64,000 nt of DNA, taken from Schistocerca nitens (taxonomy: Eukaryota > Arthropoda > Insecta > Orthoptera > Acrididae). The DNA is taken from NCBI RefSeq assembly GCF_023898315.1, contig NC_064621.1:124595521-124659520 (forward strand), in the 5' to 3' direction. The position numbers and the translations under genes are program-made. Position 1 is the first letter of the stretch. Each line of letters begins with the position of its first letter. Below, in pieces: positions 45,159 to 55,912 of this stretch. The notes below the pieces were generated by a model that made no database searches, was not told where the DNA came from, and worked only from the letters and a program-made list of their open reading frames with translations.

Positions 45159-46574
45159 TCCTGGAAATTGAAATAAGAACACCGTGAATTCATTGTCCCA
45201 GGAAGGGGAAACTTTATTGACACATTCCTGGGGTCAGATACATCACATGATCACACTGACAGAAGCACAGGCACATAGACACAGGCAACAGAGCATGCAC
45301 AATGTCGGCACTAGTACAGTGTATATCCACATTTCGCAGCAATGCAGGCTGCTATTCTCCCATGGAGACGATCGTAGAGATGCTGGATGTAGTCCTGTGG
45401 AACGGCTTGCCATGCCATTTCCACCTGGCGCCTCAGTTGGACCAGCGTTCGTGCTGGACGTGCAGACCGCGTGAGACGACGCTTCATCCAGTCCCAAACA
45501 TGCTCAATGGGGGACAGATCCGGAGATCTTGCTGGCCAGGGTAGTTGACTTACACCTTCTAGAGCACGTTTGGTGGCACGGGATACATGCGGACGTGCAT
45601 TGTCCTGTTGGAACAGCAAGTTCCCTTGCCGGTCTAGGAATGGTAGAACGATGGGTTCGATGACGGTTTGGATGTACCGTGCACTATTCAGTGTCCCCTC
45701 GACGATCACCAGTGGTGTACGGCCAGTGTAGGAGATCGCTCCCCACACCATGATGCCGGGTGTTGGCCCTGTGTGCCTCGGTCGTATGCAGTCCTGATTG
45801 TGGCGCTCACCTGCACGGCGCCAAACACGCATACGACCATCATTGGCACCAAGGCAGAAGCGACTCTCATCGCTGAAGACGACACGTCTCCATTCGTCCC
45901 TCCATTCACGCCTGTCGCGACACCACCGGAGGCGGGCTGCACGATGTTGGGGCGTGAGCGGAAGACGGCCTAACGGTGTGCGGGACCGTAGCCCAGCTTC
46001 ATGGAGACGGTTGCGAATGGTCCTCGCCGATACCCCAGGAGCAACAGTGTCCCTAATTTGCTGGGAAGTGGCGGTGCGGTCCCCTACGGCACTGCGTAGG
46101 ATCCTACGGTCTTGGCGTGCATCCGTGCGTCGCTGCGGTCCGGTCCCAGGTCGACGGGCACGTGCACCTTCCGCCGACCACTGGCGACAACATCGATGTA
46201 CTGTGGAGACCTCACGCCCCACGTGTTGAGCAATTCGGCGGTACGTCCACCCGGCCTCCCGCATGCCCACTATACGCCCTCGCTCAAAGTCCGTCAACTG
46301 CACATATGGTTCACGTCCACGCTGTCGCGGCATGCTACCAGTGTTAAAGACTGCGATGGAGCTCCGTATGCCACGGAAAACTGGCTGACACTGACGGCGG
46401 CGGTGCACAAATGCTGCGCAGCTAGCGCCATTCGACGGCCAACACCGCGGTTCCTGGTGTGTCCGCTGTGCCGTGCGTGTGATCATTGCTTGTACAGCCC
46501 TCTCGCAGTGTCCGGAGCAAGTATGGTGGGTCTGACACACCGGTGTCAATGTGTTCTTTTTTCCATTTCCAGGA

Positions 46575-46577
<3 letters not shown>
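45156..46577 (-). mobile_element. Tc1-family transposon, complete, inverted copy
   Basis: Same family as 7,854-9,261. It starts CACTCCTGGAAATTGAAATA and ends TTTCCATTTCCAGGAGTA, with TA on the left (45,154-45,155) and a TA array on the right, so the outermost base of the right end is changed or lost. It is inserted between a CA and a TA microsatellite within Polinton copy A. Confidence 0.95.
45311..46333 (-). CDS. Tc1-family transposase
   Basis: The 340-residue frame is uninterrupted, starting MPRQRGREPYVQLTDFER at 46,333, with the same length and motifs as the gene at 8,098-9,120: helix-turn-helix EAGWTYRRIAQHVGR, GRP-like linker, D in VVFSDESRF, D in FQQDNARPH, E in DLSPIEHVW. Differences from the other copy are scattered single residues (for example SAEGARARR against SAKGARARR, and AAKCGYTLY against AAKGGYTLY at the end). 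Two full, near-identical copies in one window point to recent transposition. Confidence 0.95.
   Translation of the reverse strand: MPRQRGREPYVQLTDFERGRIVGMREAGWTYRRIAQHVGREVSTVHRCCRQWSAEGARARRPGTGPQRRTDARQDRRILRSAVGDRTATSQQIRDTVAPGVSARTIRNRLHEAGLRSRTPLGRLPLTPQHRAARLRWCRDRREWRDEWRRVVFSDESRFCLGANDGRMRVWRRAGERHNQDCIRPRHTGPTPGIMVWGAISYTGRTPLVIVEGTLNSARYIQTVIEPIVLPFLDRQGNLLFQQDNARPHVSRATKRALEGVSQLPWPARSPDLSPIEHVWDWMKRRLTRSARPARTLVQLRRQVEMAWQAVPQDYIQHLYDRLHGRIAACIAAKCGYTLY

Positions 46578-46623
<46 letters not shown>
46578..46623. repeat. (TA)n microsatellite
   Basis: About 23 TA dinucleotides join the Tc1 element to the mariner. Both elements use TA targets, so the array may have served as target for both. 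Confidence 0.93.
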
Positions 46624-46627
<4 letters not shown>

Positions 46628-47955
46628 GGCGGTTCAGAAAGTAACCTCCGATTGGTCACAGTGCGGGTTGTGGGGGGAGTAGCGACGCCATCTGTGCGTT
46701 CACGCACTCAACAGGTCAGTCAGCATCAAGTCGTGGTCGAGTGAACGTCGTACCTGCGCTAGTTTAGTTTTTGTGGCAGTTTGAAATGTGTGCTGCAGTA
46801 GAAAACCCAGCCAAATGTGAAGTGTGTGCTGTCATAAGGTTTTTTACAGCCAAAGGATATTCTGCAGCAGCTATTCATCGTGAGCTTTGTGCCGTGTACG
46901 GACCAAGAGTTATGAGTGAAGGAGTTGTCCGTGAATGGGTACGTTTATTTAAAAGTGGACGAGAAAACGTTCATGATGAAGAGAGGAGTGGTAGACCATC
47001 ATTGGTGACTGACGAACTCGTTCAGACAGTTGATGCAAAAGTTCGTGAAAATCGACGTTTCTCAATGTCGGAGTTGTCTACTGGTTTTCCACAGATTTCT
47101 AAGACTCTCTTGTACGAGATAGTGACAGCAATATTGGGTTACCGTAAGTTCTGTGCACGATGGGTGCCCAAAATTCTTACCGACCACCACAAAACTCAAA
47201 GAATGGCCTCTGCATTAGACTTTCTGTCACGTTATGAGGACGAAGGAGAACCATTGTTAAACAGAATCGTGACCGGTGACGAAACCTGGATTAAGTACGT
47301 GAACCCTGAGAAAAGAACAATCAAAGATGTCGGCACATCCTATTCTCCTACCAAACCAAGAAAAGCCTCGCAAGATTTTTCTGCCAGAAAACTGATGGCA
47401 ACGGTGTTTTGGGATGCCAAAGGGGTGTTGTTGGTTGAATTCATGGAACGTGGTACGACCATTAATCAAGACGTGTACTGTGAAACAATAAAAAAGTTAC
47501 GACGGGCTATACAGAACAAACGCCGTGGTATGCTGACTTCCGGTATCGTTTTTTTGCACGATAACGCCCGTCCTCACTCTGCTCGCAGAACAACGGTCCT
47601 TCTTGAGTCCTCCAAGTGGGACGTTATCAACCATCCACCTTACAGCCCAGACCTGGCGCCAAGTGATTATCACCTCTTCATGCATTTGAAGAAATGGCTC
47701 GGGTCACAGCGGTTTGATGACGACGAAGAGCTCAAAGATGCGGTCACAGGCTGGCTCCAGGCACAAGCGGGTGATTTTTATGCAGAAGGAATTTCAAAGC
47801 TTGTGAAGAGATACGATAAGTGCCTCAATCGCTATGGAGACTATGTAGAAAAATAGTGCAAAGATGTAGTTGTAAGATGTATATATTAAAATATTTTTAT
47901 TTAACTTGGTGTATTTTTTTAAATCAACCGGAGGTTACTTTCTGAACGGCCCTCG
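46624..47955 (+). mobile_element. mariner-family transposon, complete
   Basis: A 1,332-bp element with inverted repeats of about 28 bp: GAGGGCGGTTCAGAAAGTAA on the left and GTTACTTTCTGAACGGCCCTC-type sequence on the right. TA lies on both sides (46,622-46,623 and 47,956-47,957). It holds an intact transposase. Confidence 0.95.
46786..47856 (+). CDS. mariner transposase, intact
   Basis: The protein is 356 residues, close to the 345-355 usual for mariners. The start chosen is the ATG of MCAAVENPAKCEV, the first ATG in frame; the DNA-binding domain follows (EVCAVIRFFTAKGYSAAA, then WVRLFKSGRENV). The linker is RSGRPS. The catalytic DD34D triad is complete: D in VTGDETWIKYV, D in FLHDNARPH, and D in DLAPSDYHLF, with 34 residues between the last two. 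It ends RYDKCLNRYGDYVEK, as mariners do. It has no frameshift or stop. The insertion is younger than the duplication of the Polinton copies, because copy B lacks it. Confidence 0.95.
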   Translation: MCAAVENPAKCEVCAVIRFFTAKGYSAAAIHRELCAVYGPRVMSEGVVREWVRLFKSGRENVHDEERSGRPSLVTDELVQTVDAKVRENRRFSMSELSTGFPQISKTLLYEIVTAILGYRKFCARWVPKILTDHHKTQRMASALDFLSRYEDEGEPLLNRIVTGDETWIKYVNPEKRTIKDVGTSYSPTKPRKASQDFSARKLMATVFWDAKGVLLVEFMERGTTINQDVYCETIKKLRRAIQNKRRGMLTSGIVFLHDNARPHSARRTTVLLESSKWDVINHPPYSPDLAPSDYHLFMHLKKWLGSQRFDDDEELKDAVTGWLQAQAGDFYAEGISKLVKRYDKCLNRYGDYVEK

Positions 47956-48151
47956 TATATTACCCATGTAGATGTTTGAGATAATCGTCTGCTGGTGCTG
48001 CTGCATCACTGTCGGGGTAGCATTGAAAAAAAATGATATTAATAAGTATAATACTTGGACTATAATGAGTGAGGTATGAAATAAAACACAAACACATTTT
48101 GAGATTTTATATACATACATTATTTATTTATCATACACAGGATGCAGTATT

Positions 48152-49087
48152 TCAAAAAAAGTCATCAGACTTTTTCTTTATCTTCTTCCTTGTAACTCTA
48201 CAGAATTTCGCAAGCATAGCTTCTTGATATGCAATAAATTCCGCATGTATCTCCCTCAAGCCAATGGACAGCTCACAGTACTCGGGTTTTCACAAATGTA
48301 CCTAATCTGTGTCTCTTATGGTTCAGCGTTCATGCACAAACAAAGGAACTGCTCCAAATCATCAACATGTACACTCTGAACACGTAGTAAGTTTACATCA
48401 TTGTATGCAGGGGGGTGCGGTTAAAGGCGCTGCAGTCTGGAACCGCAAGACCGCTACGGTCGCAGGTTCGAATCCTGCCTCGGGCATGGATGTTTGTGAT
48501 GTCCTTAGGTTAGTTAGGTTTAACTAGTTCTAAGTTCTAGGGGACTAATGACCTCAGCAGTTGAGTCCCATAGTGCTCAGAGCCATTTTTGAACCATATG
48601 CAGGGGGTGTGCTCTGCAACCAAATATTCACTCTCTCCAATGCAAGGCGTAGCACAATATCCAGATCGTATAAGTTCATTACTGAGGCGTGCTGTAGATA
48701 AACACACTTGTCACATGATTTCAGACATAGTGCACAATCATCATACACTGCTGTAATAGATAATGTCATACCAGTAAGGTGAATGTCTGGAGGGGGTAGG
48801 TACGAGTTGGATAATACTCTGTAGTCATCTGCTGATTGATGTAGCGCTCTGCATGACATGTTTCGTCCCAATCGAACTGAGAAATTCGATGCATTTTCAA
48901 TATCTATTCTCACATGCAAGCCCCAGTCATGATGTGCTTCTGTACCAATGTTTACACGTTTCGTTCCACTGGAAGTGGATACACTTGATGCCTTCTTATC
49001 CACTGCATCTGCACTCTGTGCCTGCTCTAGCATAGGGATGTTCTGCTGGGATGGGTTGTATGTTGGTGACCAGTCCTCCGACGCCAT
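48152..49087 (-). pseudogene. Unidentified Polinton gene, copy A
   Basis: From the ATG at 49,087 (MASEDWSPTYNPSQQN) an open frame of about 160 codons runs to the SINE at 48,596-48,416 and resumes beyond it for about 30 codons, to a stop that is a Lys codon in copy B. A one-base shift later, the frame finishes in a Lys-rich tail (TRKKIKKKSDDFF) at 48,152. Recognisable features are KRVNIGTEAHHDWGLHVRID, YLPPPDIHLTG, and a Cys group C.LC.KSC.KC at about residues 118-125. No family was recognised. Its place upstream of the ATPase suggests a structural or early gene; Polinton PX/PY-type proteins are candidates only by position. Copy B keeps only its last 280 bp. Confidence 0.55.
48416..48596 (+). 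mobile_element. SINE in unidentified gene, copy A only
   Basis: Body and tail of the 32,201/41,313 family: B box GGTTCGAATCCTGCCTCGGG, tail CTCAGAGCCATTTTTGAACC. The tRNA head is shortened. TATGCAGGGGG is duplicated (48,404-48,414 and 48,597-48,607). Copy B reads straight through the site at about 55,330-55,345. Confidence 0.93.
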
Positions 49088-49089
49088 AA

Positions 49090-51298
49090 ATCAAAGGGTT
49101 CCACGTGAGGCAAAGGTCTTGACAAGATGGCAGGTGAGGTTGCTGCAGGTCCGGAAGCAGCAGAGGTCGACATGTTGACGCTCGACCCTGCAGGCTTGGA
49201 CATGTCGACTGAGTTCTGTCTCAACATGGCAGGATACATTATTGAACCATGCAGACTTGGACATGTCGAGTGCTACTGCTGAACAAAGAGGAGGAAGCGT
49301 TACATATGGCGCAAGATGCAAAAACAGCTAATAATGATAAAGCTAACCACAGACAAAGACGTGGTATGGGATATCTGTCACAAACATGGCAGGATACAAC
49401 CATAAAATTGAACCAGTTTACATCAGAAGGTAGTATCCAAGCTTGGACGCTTGTGAGCGAATAGTTAAAGATTTATGGAATTAATCAGGTTATATTGCAC
49501 AGAGAAGTACACAAGTTGGGCCTTGTCTTTGAAAGTGTTTCAGGATGTAACAAATAAGGTACGTCATAGCGCAACTAGACTTCCACCGATAAGGGTTTCG
49601 AAGAATAAGTGTTCTTCCCACATCAAGGACAACTGAAACATCAAGAAATAGTGAAACAAGTGATCCACAACACCTGAGTAGCAGACCGAGAGGGAGCTGA
49701 TAAGACATCATAAGTCAAAGGGTTCCATGTGAGGCAAAAAGTCCTCACACAAGCACATCATTTGTCAAACAGCCAAAAGAGGGGTAGCCACAAAATGTTT
49801 ACAACCTACTACAGACCGCAGTAAGAGTGCCACGTTGCCTACACTAAGGCAGTCGAAGTCGAAGGCCTCATATTCGGGAAGGCGACTGGTGTCCACCATT
49901 TAAAGGAATTTATTGAATAGAAAGCGTAGCATGCAGGATTAGTAATTAAAGATAAATAAAAGTAAGATAAGTTAGAATGAAGGCATTAAGTATGTTTGTA
50001 ATGTAGTAACCAGCTCGAAGCAAGGGAACGGTTAGTAGCAAAATTTTTGAACAAGGTATTGACCTGAACCACCACAAGTTCTGTGAAAACATGGCGGAAC
50101 GCCACAAAGACATAACCCAAACATTGGCAGAAGATTGCGTTTTATTTGATAATTTCGTAATTTAGAAAAATCAGAAATTACTCTGCCAACAAAGTTATTG
50201 GTTCGAAATGCTGATCGTTTGAACGGTGAATTTTAGGTAGGGACACGCAAAGGAACACTGCACGTCGAAGGCAGAAAACCGAGATCTTGGATGTGACAAC
50301 ATCTTCATCAAGAGTCAAGATGTACAGTGATCCAATGTATTTTGTTGCACAACATAAGATGACAATTTTTCATTAAAGGTTGATGAAAAGGCAAGTGGTG
50401 TTTCCTGGACAAGTCAGGATGACTTGAATACTGCGGTAGTTCCTCCCTGTCAGAGCGACATAGGAGGACATTGACTGGGAGGTTTAGTGGAATTCTCACA
50501 TGTATGTGAGCTTTGAGTAACTGGCTGAGAAAGGGTTTGACACAGTGTACACGAGTAGAGTGATACACAAAAACACAGGACGATAGTCAAACGAAATAGC
50601 TTATTTCCATGATGTTGCAACCCCGAATGAAACGGTAGCATGTGTGTAGTGAGAAAAGAATGAAGGGACTGTTGTAATTGTTGGATTTAAGGAGCTTCCT
50701 ACCATTTCATATTATTCAATGTTCAACAGGTAATTAATGACATGTACAAAGCAACAAGTTACTCATAATGGAAAATAACCACGAAAGTAAGAAAAAAGTT
50801 GTATTCACCAACATGGTAAACTAACACAATGAAAAAAAGGTATGTAACTAGTTTGCATCATTAATTAATAACTTGGATGTTTAAGTATAATTAGATTAAG
50901 TCTTATCAATGTCATAAACATTTCTATGTTGTGTTTGTGTCAGCCTGTCTGGATGATCTAATGCAGCTGCGTCTGTGAGATGGGTAGCAGACTTTCACAA
51001 ATTTACAATTATGTTATAAAACATTTTAACTAACCTAAGAGGTAGCGTAGTAAGTAAAACTGGTAAACTGTGTAGTACTATATTCAAGGGAAAAATACTG
51101 AGTTATTAACCAACTAATTTTACTGGCGTCGTATTACAATTGTTCAATACTAACATAGATAGAAAGAGCACTAATTTACTAATAGCGTGATTGGCCAACC
51201 GAACACTAAACGTCCGTGACCCTAAATCCTTTAGAGGTAACTTGTGGATCAATAATAAGCTCCGAAATGTAAGGAGATAAGTAGAGCCCTTTAGACAA
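49090..51298. other. Spacer, left part: no gene recognised
   Basis: Lies between the two Polinton arms. Near 49,094 and 49,716 the phrase 'tcaaagggttcca(c/t)gtgaggcaaa' occurs twice in direct orientation, and 'gca(g)cttggacatgtcga' occurs twice at 49,190-49,270. These suggest a small repeat unit or the ends of an unrecognised insertion. Several 60-86-codon frames (for example 50,308-50,568, minus) have no motifs. Confidence 0.4.
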
Positions 51299-51303
51299 TA
51301 TTT

Positions 51304-51780
51304 TGTTGTGGCGTAACAAGCTAGCTACGCCACACTGAGAAGTAGCCGAAAGGGCACGCGTCAACTCACGCCGTCTTGCGTTAAGTCTGAAACAGGATAC
51401 TTTATGAATGCTACAAAGAAAAGAACGGAGCTTCTCGTATACTTAATTTTAATTAATTATGGTACATTTCTCTTGATAATACAAGTGAGACTCTCTCCAG
51501 ATATGGTTAATGGCGCCTTGCTAGGTCGTAGCCATGGACTTAGCTGAAGGCTATTCTAACTGTCTCTCGGCAAATGAGAGAAAGGCTTCGTCAGTGTAGT
51601 CGCTAGCAATGTCGTCCGTACAACTGGGGCGAGTGCTAGTACGTCTCTCGAGACCTGCCTTGTGGTGGCGCTCGGTCTGCGATCCTGACAGTGGCGACAC
51701 GCGGGTCCGACATGTACTAATGGACCGCGGTCGATTTAAGCTACCACCTAGCAAGTGTGGTGTCTGGCGGTGACACCACA
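51304..51780 (-). mobile_element. Solo LTR with 5-bp TSD
   Basis: A 477-bp unit reads TGTTGTGGCGTAACAAGC..GGCGGTGACACCACA on the plus strand, so it begins TG and ends CA in either orientation. TATTT flanks it on both sides (51,299-51,303 and 51,781-51,785), a perfect 5-bp target duplication. The right end is a hairpin-capable TGTGGTGTCTGGCGGTGACACCACA-type palindrome. No internal region is present, so it is a solo LTR. The orientation is uncertain; I favour minus because the palindromic TGTGGTGTCACC end resembles the 5' end of a high-copy orthopteran LTR. Confidence 0.85.
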
Positions 51781-51785
51781 TATTT

Positions 51786-54700
51786 TAACTCATGTAATTC
51801 GATAGTCCTTCAGAAAATATTTTAAATTAATCTATGTTTAGGTTCTTCAGACAATAATTTAATTAATTCATGTTTAATTGAATAACTAGTTAGGGAAATT
51901 AATTTGAAAATCCTTCAGATGTTATTTTGAACGAGTAGCTAACTGGATAAACTCGTGTTTATTCAGTACATATTGTAATTACTCATAACCATTAACGTTA
52001 AGATATTTTTGTACAGCCTATTCAGAAAATTGTCCGACTATACGGCGTTCTAGCGAGTACAGGAGACCAGACGAAATATCGGCAGAGGTCACTGGACTGG
52101 AACAAGATGGCAGTGGGCACAGTGGCGTGTTGTTCTAGGAGCCGACGACTGATGGGGCTTGGCTTGAACGAGAGAGAAGGTGAAGTGGCGGACGGACAAC
52201 TTGCTTGGTTCGAGAGGCCCAATGGGATGGTAAGCAACCGGCCCAGGCGACGGCCTGTGCCAACGGAACACTTGCAAAGCAGGTATACAACGGCGAACAT
52301 CTTAAGGACCAGACGGAAAGTTTCGCCACACGAAGGACCGGCAAGGGACGAGACAGGCGCTATTCTGAGCTCCAAGAGATGAGCACTCTTTATGTTAGTC
52401 ACTGTCCTCCGAAACAAAATCATGTAGATCTATCCACTTTTCAAGTCGTGGCAGAACTCTTCTGCAGTATCTCTTGTCACCACACATCGTCACAACATGC
52501 ATAAAAACATTTGTACCTGTGCGGTAACCGTCTCCAACTGCCAGATAAGAGTGAGACCACAGGACAATCAGTCTTTTAGCTTGTGGAACAAGATCAGAAG
52601 ACAAACGGAGTGTTCAAGTAAGAAGGTTTTAGAAGATATAAAAATAACTGAAGAAATTCAAGATAGAGACTCAAGCAATAAGCTAAGGAAAGCACAAGCA
52701 AGAAGAAGACGTCTAGCTGCAGAAGGTGCATGTCCCTTCTTTTGAATTAAAAATAGCTATTTGACGATCAGAAAGAGTTAAAAAATGAAAAAGTTAATCG
52801 TATGAGGACTGATGTATGTATACAAATTCCCATTATGCTTCATTCTCTTACACAGTCTCCAACTTCAGAAACACTACTCTCACATCTCCTACTGCCACAG
52901 TAGCTCGCGCATTATTTACTTGTCTTCTGCACCAACCCACTGATGAGGGCGACAGTTATGAGAACACCAGCTTCACCTGTGGTTGAGCAACTGTCATACG
53001 TGGACTGTCGGAATGGAGCATGTACTCAAACACTAGTGCAGTAGCTCCTCTTGGAGTCGATAGAGTGCACAGACAAAGGCGTCAGAGATATCATTGTAGT
53101 GCTGTAACGTGACACTCAGTTTCTTTCCAGTACCACCCCAAACAAAAGACAGTGTCACCCGTCTGAAGCTTGATATTCAGATGTCACGAAAAAGTGTCAG
53201 TTTGGTGCCTGTACAGTGAAAGAGTAGGGCCCAAAGGCACGTGATTACAAACATCTGCTCAAAAATTTGTTTTCAATATATTTTCTATGTAGAATGTCTG
53301 AATATGAATATGGATTAATGATTTGTTTTGTTAAGGTAACAACGGACATGATACCTGTTCAACCTAATCATTTTGTAGTTGTCTTAACGGAAAAGTAAAT
53401 GCTGACTGTCTACAATTCACTCTACTTGTTTACCTAGAGTGGATGATCAGGCTTGCTTGAAGAATTTGCTTATCTCTTTTATTTAAATATTTCAATTATA
53501 AATGCAAATTATATTAACTTTTGCTTGTGAACTCCGAGAGTCATCACGCTCGTTTTCGATTAGCATAATACTTCTTAAATTTCTCAATAATAAACGCATA
53601 TTATTGCTAATTTTAGGTTTGTGTCTTAACATTCACAGAAGTTGGTCATGTCCGCTCTTCTGCATTGAAATCATAGTAATAATTCAAACAAAAATGAAAA
53701 TATGAAACAAGTTTTCACATTCTTACTTTAAAGTTGCATGGCCACAGTCATCGAGTATGTTCTCTTGTGTGTGATTGTGGTAGGCGTTCAAGTTGAGTGC
53801 ATCAGTGCACTCAACAGTAGGGTAAGTCTGCTAAACAGTTGAGGTACTTGTTAACGATGAGACCGATCTGTTTTAGCTTGGTTTTGTCCCTGGCCATTTT
53901 GGTGTTATATTTGTAACTGCCGAGATACAGAACCGAGGATTCTCCTGAAAGACGTACTGGCAAGTGAATAAATAAATGACCAGACGCTAATTTGTTAGAC
54001 TACACAGTCTCAAAGAAAACAGGTATGAAAAGGGATTGGCACAACTTATGATATGTCGAGGCTCTTGTAGTTACGTTCAGTGAAGTCATTTTTCTGTTGG
54101 AACATGCAGCATCACAGATTTTGTATGATCATAGTCGAAAATTAATCAGTAACGCATAGGTTATGTAAGGCAGCAAGGTTTTGCCAATATAGAAAAATAA
54201 ATTTAGATACTTTTTATTTAATTTATTTAGTATGGGATCGAATTTTATGTGGAGTTATCAAGTCGTTAACCATTTATAGGTTGATACTGGGGAGCCACGA
54301 ACTAACATTTCTGAAGAGGTACAAGCTTTGACTGTAATTTCCGCACAGGCTCTGACAACAAGACAGACGTGTGCATTCGCAGTCTCTGAAGGTGTCAGGG
54401 AAAAAGGACTGCAGGCAGGACGGATTATGGCTGTCGCTCTGCTGCTCGTCGAGAAACAGGTAGAAAGGGGATTATCGCAGTGGCTCTGTTATTGTTAAGG
54501 AGGCAGTGGTGAGTTTACGGTCGTAAAGATAGCATCATACAAACACAGAGGATTGCACGATAGGTGCATAAAACACATGCGAGCTGACGGTAGCAGAAGT
54601 TCTTACGCCAGACGTCGAAGCATATTCATGCGGAATTACACAGAAACGTATCTGATTTGCTGAATTTTAGGCAAAGGAGGGGTCACAATTTATTCTAGAA

Positions 54701-54945
54701 ATTTCTACCGAAGTGAACATGAGCTCAAGGCGGTTGGCTAATAGCTTCATGGCTCTTAATAGGCGCGTTGATTGGCTTCAACGAAAATTGACGATAACAG
54801 GGCAGGCTTTGCTCGAAACTGAGCACTGCACGGTGAGGCGACTGGCTTGTTCGTGGGTGTCGACAGGACACACTTCGCTGGATAGCGTTTTGAAACAATG
54901 CTGGCCAGGCGCCAGAGAACCATCCCGCCATTAGGTTTTGATCAG
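51786..54945. other. Spacer, right part: no gene recognised
   Basis: Less AT-rich at 52,030-52,420, with several overlapping frames of 60-133 codons on both strands, none with a known motif. The frame at 52,497-52,745 ends in a basic helix (KLRKAQARRRRLAAEG) but is otherwise featureless. 54,713-54,934 has a 73-codon frame without motif. Confidence 0.4.
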
Positions 54946-54949
54946 TAAG

Positions 54950-55313
54950 TTCATGAGCCCATACGAATAGTAAAAGATTTTGAAAACACACTTGATCTCT
55001 TAGTAAAAAATAGTTCTGAGCTCATAACGGGCACCAAAATCGATACAGGGATTAGTGAACACAGATTTGTCGAAGCGATGAAGGACAAGCGTAGAGCAGG
55101 CAGTCTCTTTAGTAGATCTGTTACATTTTCTATGTGTTCTGCCAATAAAACACAGTCTTTGGTTTGTCTTCCCCGCAACATTTTTTACGTTTTCCTCCCA
55201 ATTTAGGTTGTTCGTAACAGTAATTCCTAGGTATTTGGTTAAATTTACGGCCTTTAGATTGGACTGGTTTATCGTGTAACTGAAGTGTAACGCGTTCCTT
55301 CTAAGGAGTTAAT
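54950..55313. mobile_element. LINE fragments in opposite orientations
   Basis: Plus strand 54,968-55,120 reads NTLDLLVKNSSELITGTKID and then GISEHRFVEAM, the end of an APE-type endonuclease (the SDH-type motif reads SEH). Minus strand 55,313-55,130 reads NLKAVNLTKYLGITVTNNLN and continues WEENVKN, the post-palm part of a LINE reverse transcriptase. The two parts of a LINE are thus inverted relative to each other. The second piece ends exactly where Polinton copy B begins. Confidence 0.65.
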
Positions 55314-55597
55314 CGTTGGTTGCAGAGCACAGGCCCTGCATACAATGATGTTGTAAACTTGGTACGTGTTCATAGTGTACATGTTGATGGTTTGGAGCAG
55401 TTCCTTTGTTTGCACATGAACGCTGAACCAAAAGAGACACAGATTAGGTACATTTGTGAAAACCCGAGTACTGTGAGCTGTCCATTGGCTTGAGGTAGAT
55501 ACACGCGGAATTTATAGCATATGAAGGAGTTCTGTTTGGGAAATTCTGTAGAGGTGCAAAGAAGAAGATAAAGAAAGAGTCTGATGACTTTTTTTGA
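55314..55597 (+). pseudogene. Unidentified Polinton gene, 3' end, copy B
   Basis: Matches the last part of the gene at 48,152-49,087 in copy A. It keeps a Lys codon where copy A has a stop (EP-Lys-ETQIRYICENPSTVSC) but has its own in-frame stops afterwards. The rest of the gene is missing, because the homology to copy A begins here. Confidence 0.6.
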
Positions 55598-55912
55598 AAT
55601 ACTACATCCTATGTATAATATTTAAATAAATAATGTATGTGTATAAATATCAAAATGTGTTTGTGTTTTATTTCATACCTCTCTCATTAAAGTCCAAGTA
55701 TCATGCTTTTTAATATCTTTTTTTTCAATGCTACACCGACAGTGATGCAGCAGCAGCAGCAGCAGACGATTACCTCAAGCATCTCTGCGAAGCCAAAATA
55801 GCTCAGTCGGTTAAGTAATGGAGCTATAGTGGCTACAAATACTATTACTGTCCCTTCAAGTGTATATTCTATATATGCCAACTACTCGTCAATACCTGGC
55901 GTAGTTAGTATC

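Larger units (their letters stand above)
33400..49090 (-). mobile_element. Polinton/Maverick copy A, decayed
   Basis: Relics of a large virus-like DNA transposon. On the minus strand in order from 49.1 kb leftward: an unidentified gene, packaging ATPase, an unidentified gene, a small ORF, integrase, PLA2/pX-like virion protein, protease, minor capsid, a small ORF, major capsid, exonuclease-like remnant. A small ORF and DNA polymerase B run the opposite way. The set matches Polinton and adintovirus gene content. Copy B (55,314 to the window end) is the same sequence inverted. About 6.5 kb of copy A is later insertions (35,706-37,112; 38,171-38,434; 41,313-41,505; 45,040-47,966; 48,416-48,596). 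Both outer ends are uncertain and no terminal inverted repeats were found. Confidence 0.88.

Noticed and set aside
52022-52745. Overlapping 60-133-codon frames on both strands
   Set aside because: No motif, and openness on several frames at once reflects base composition; kept only as a note in the spacer entry.
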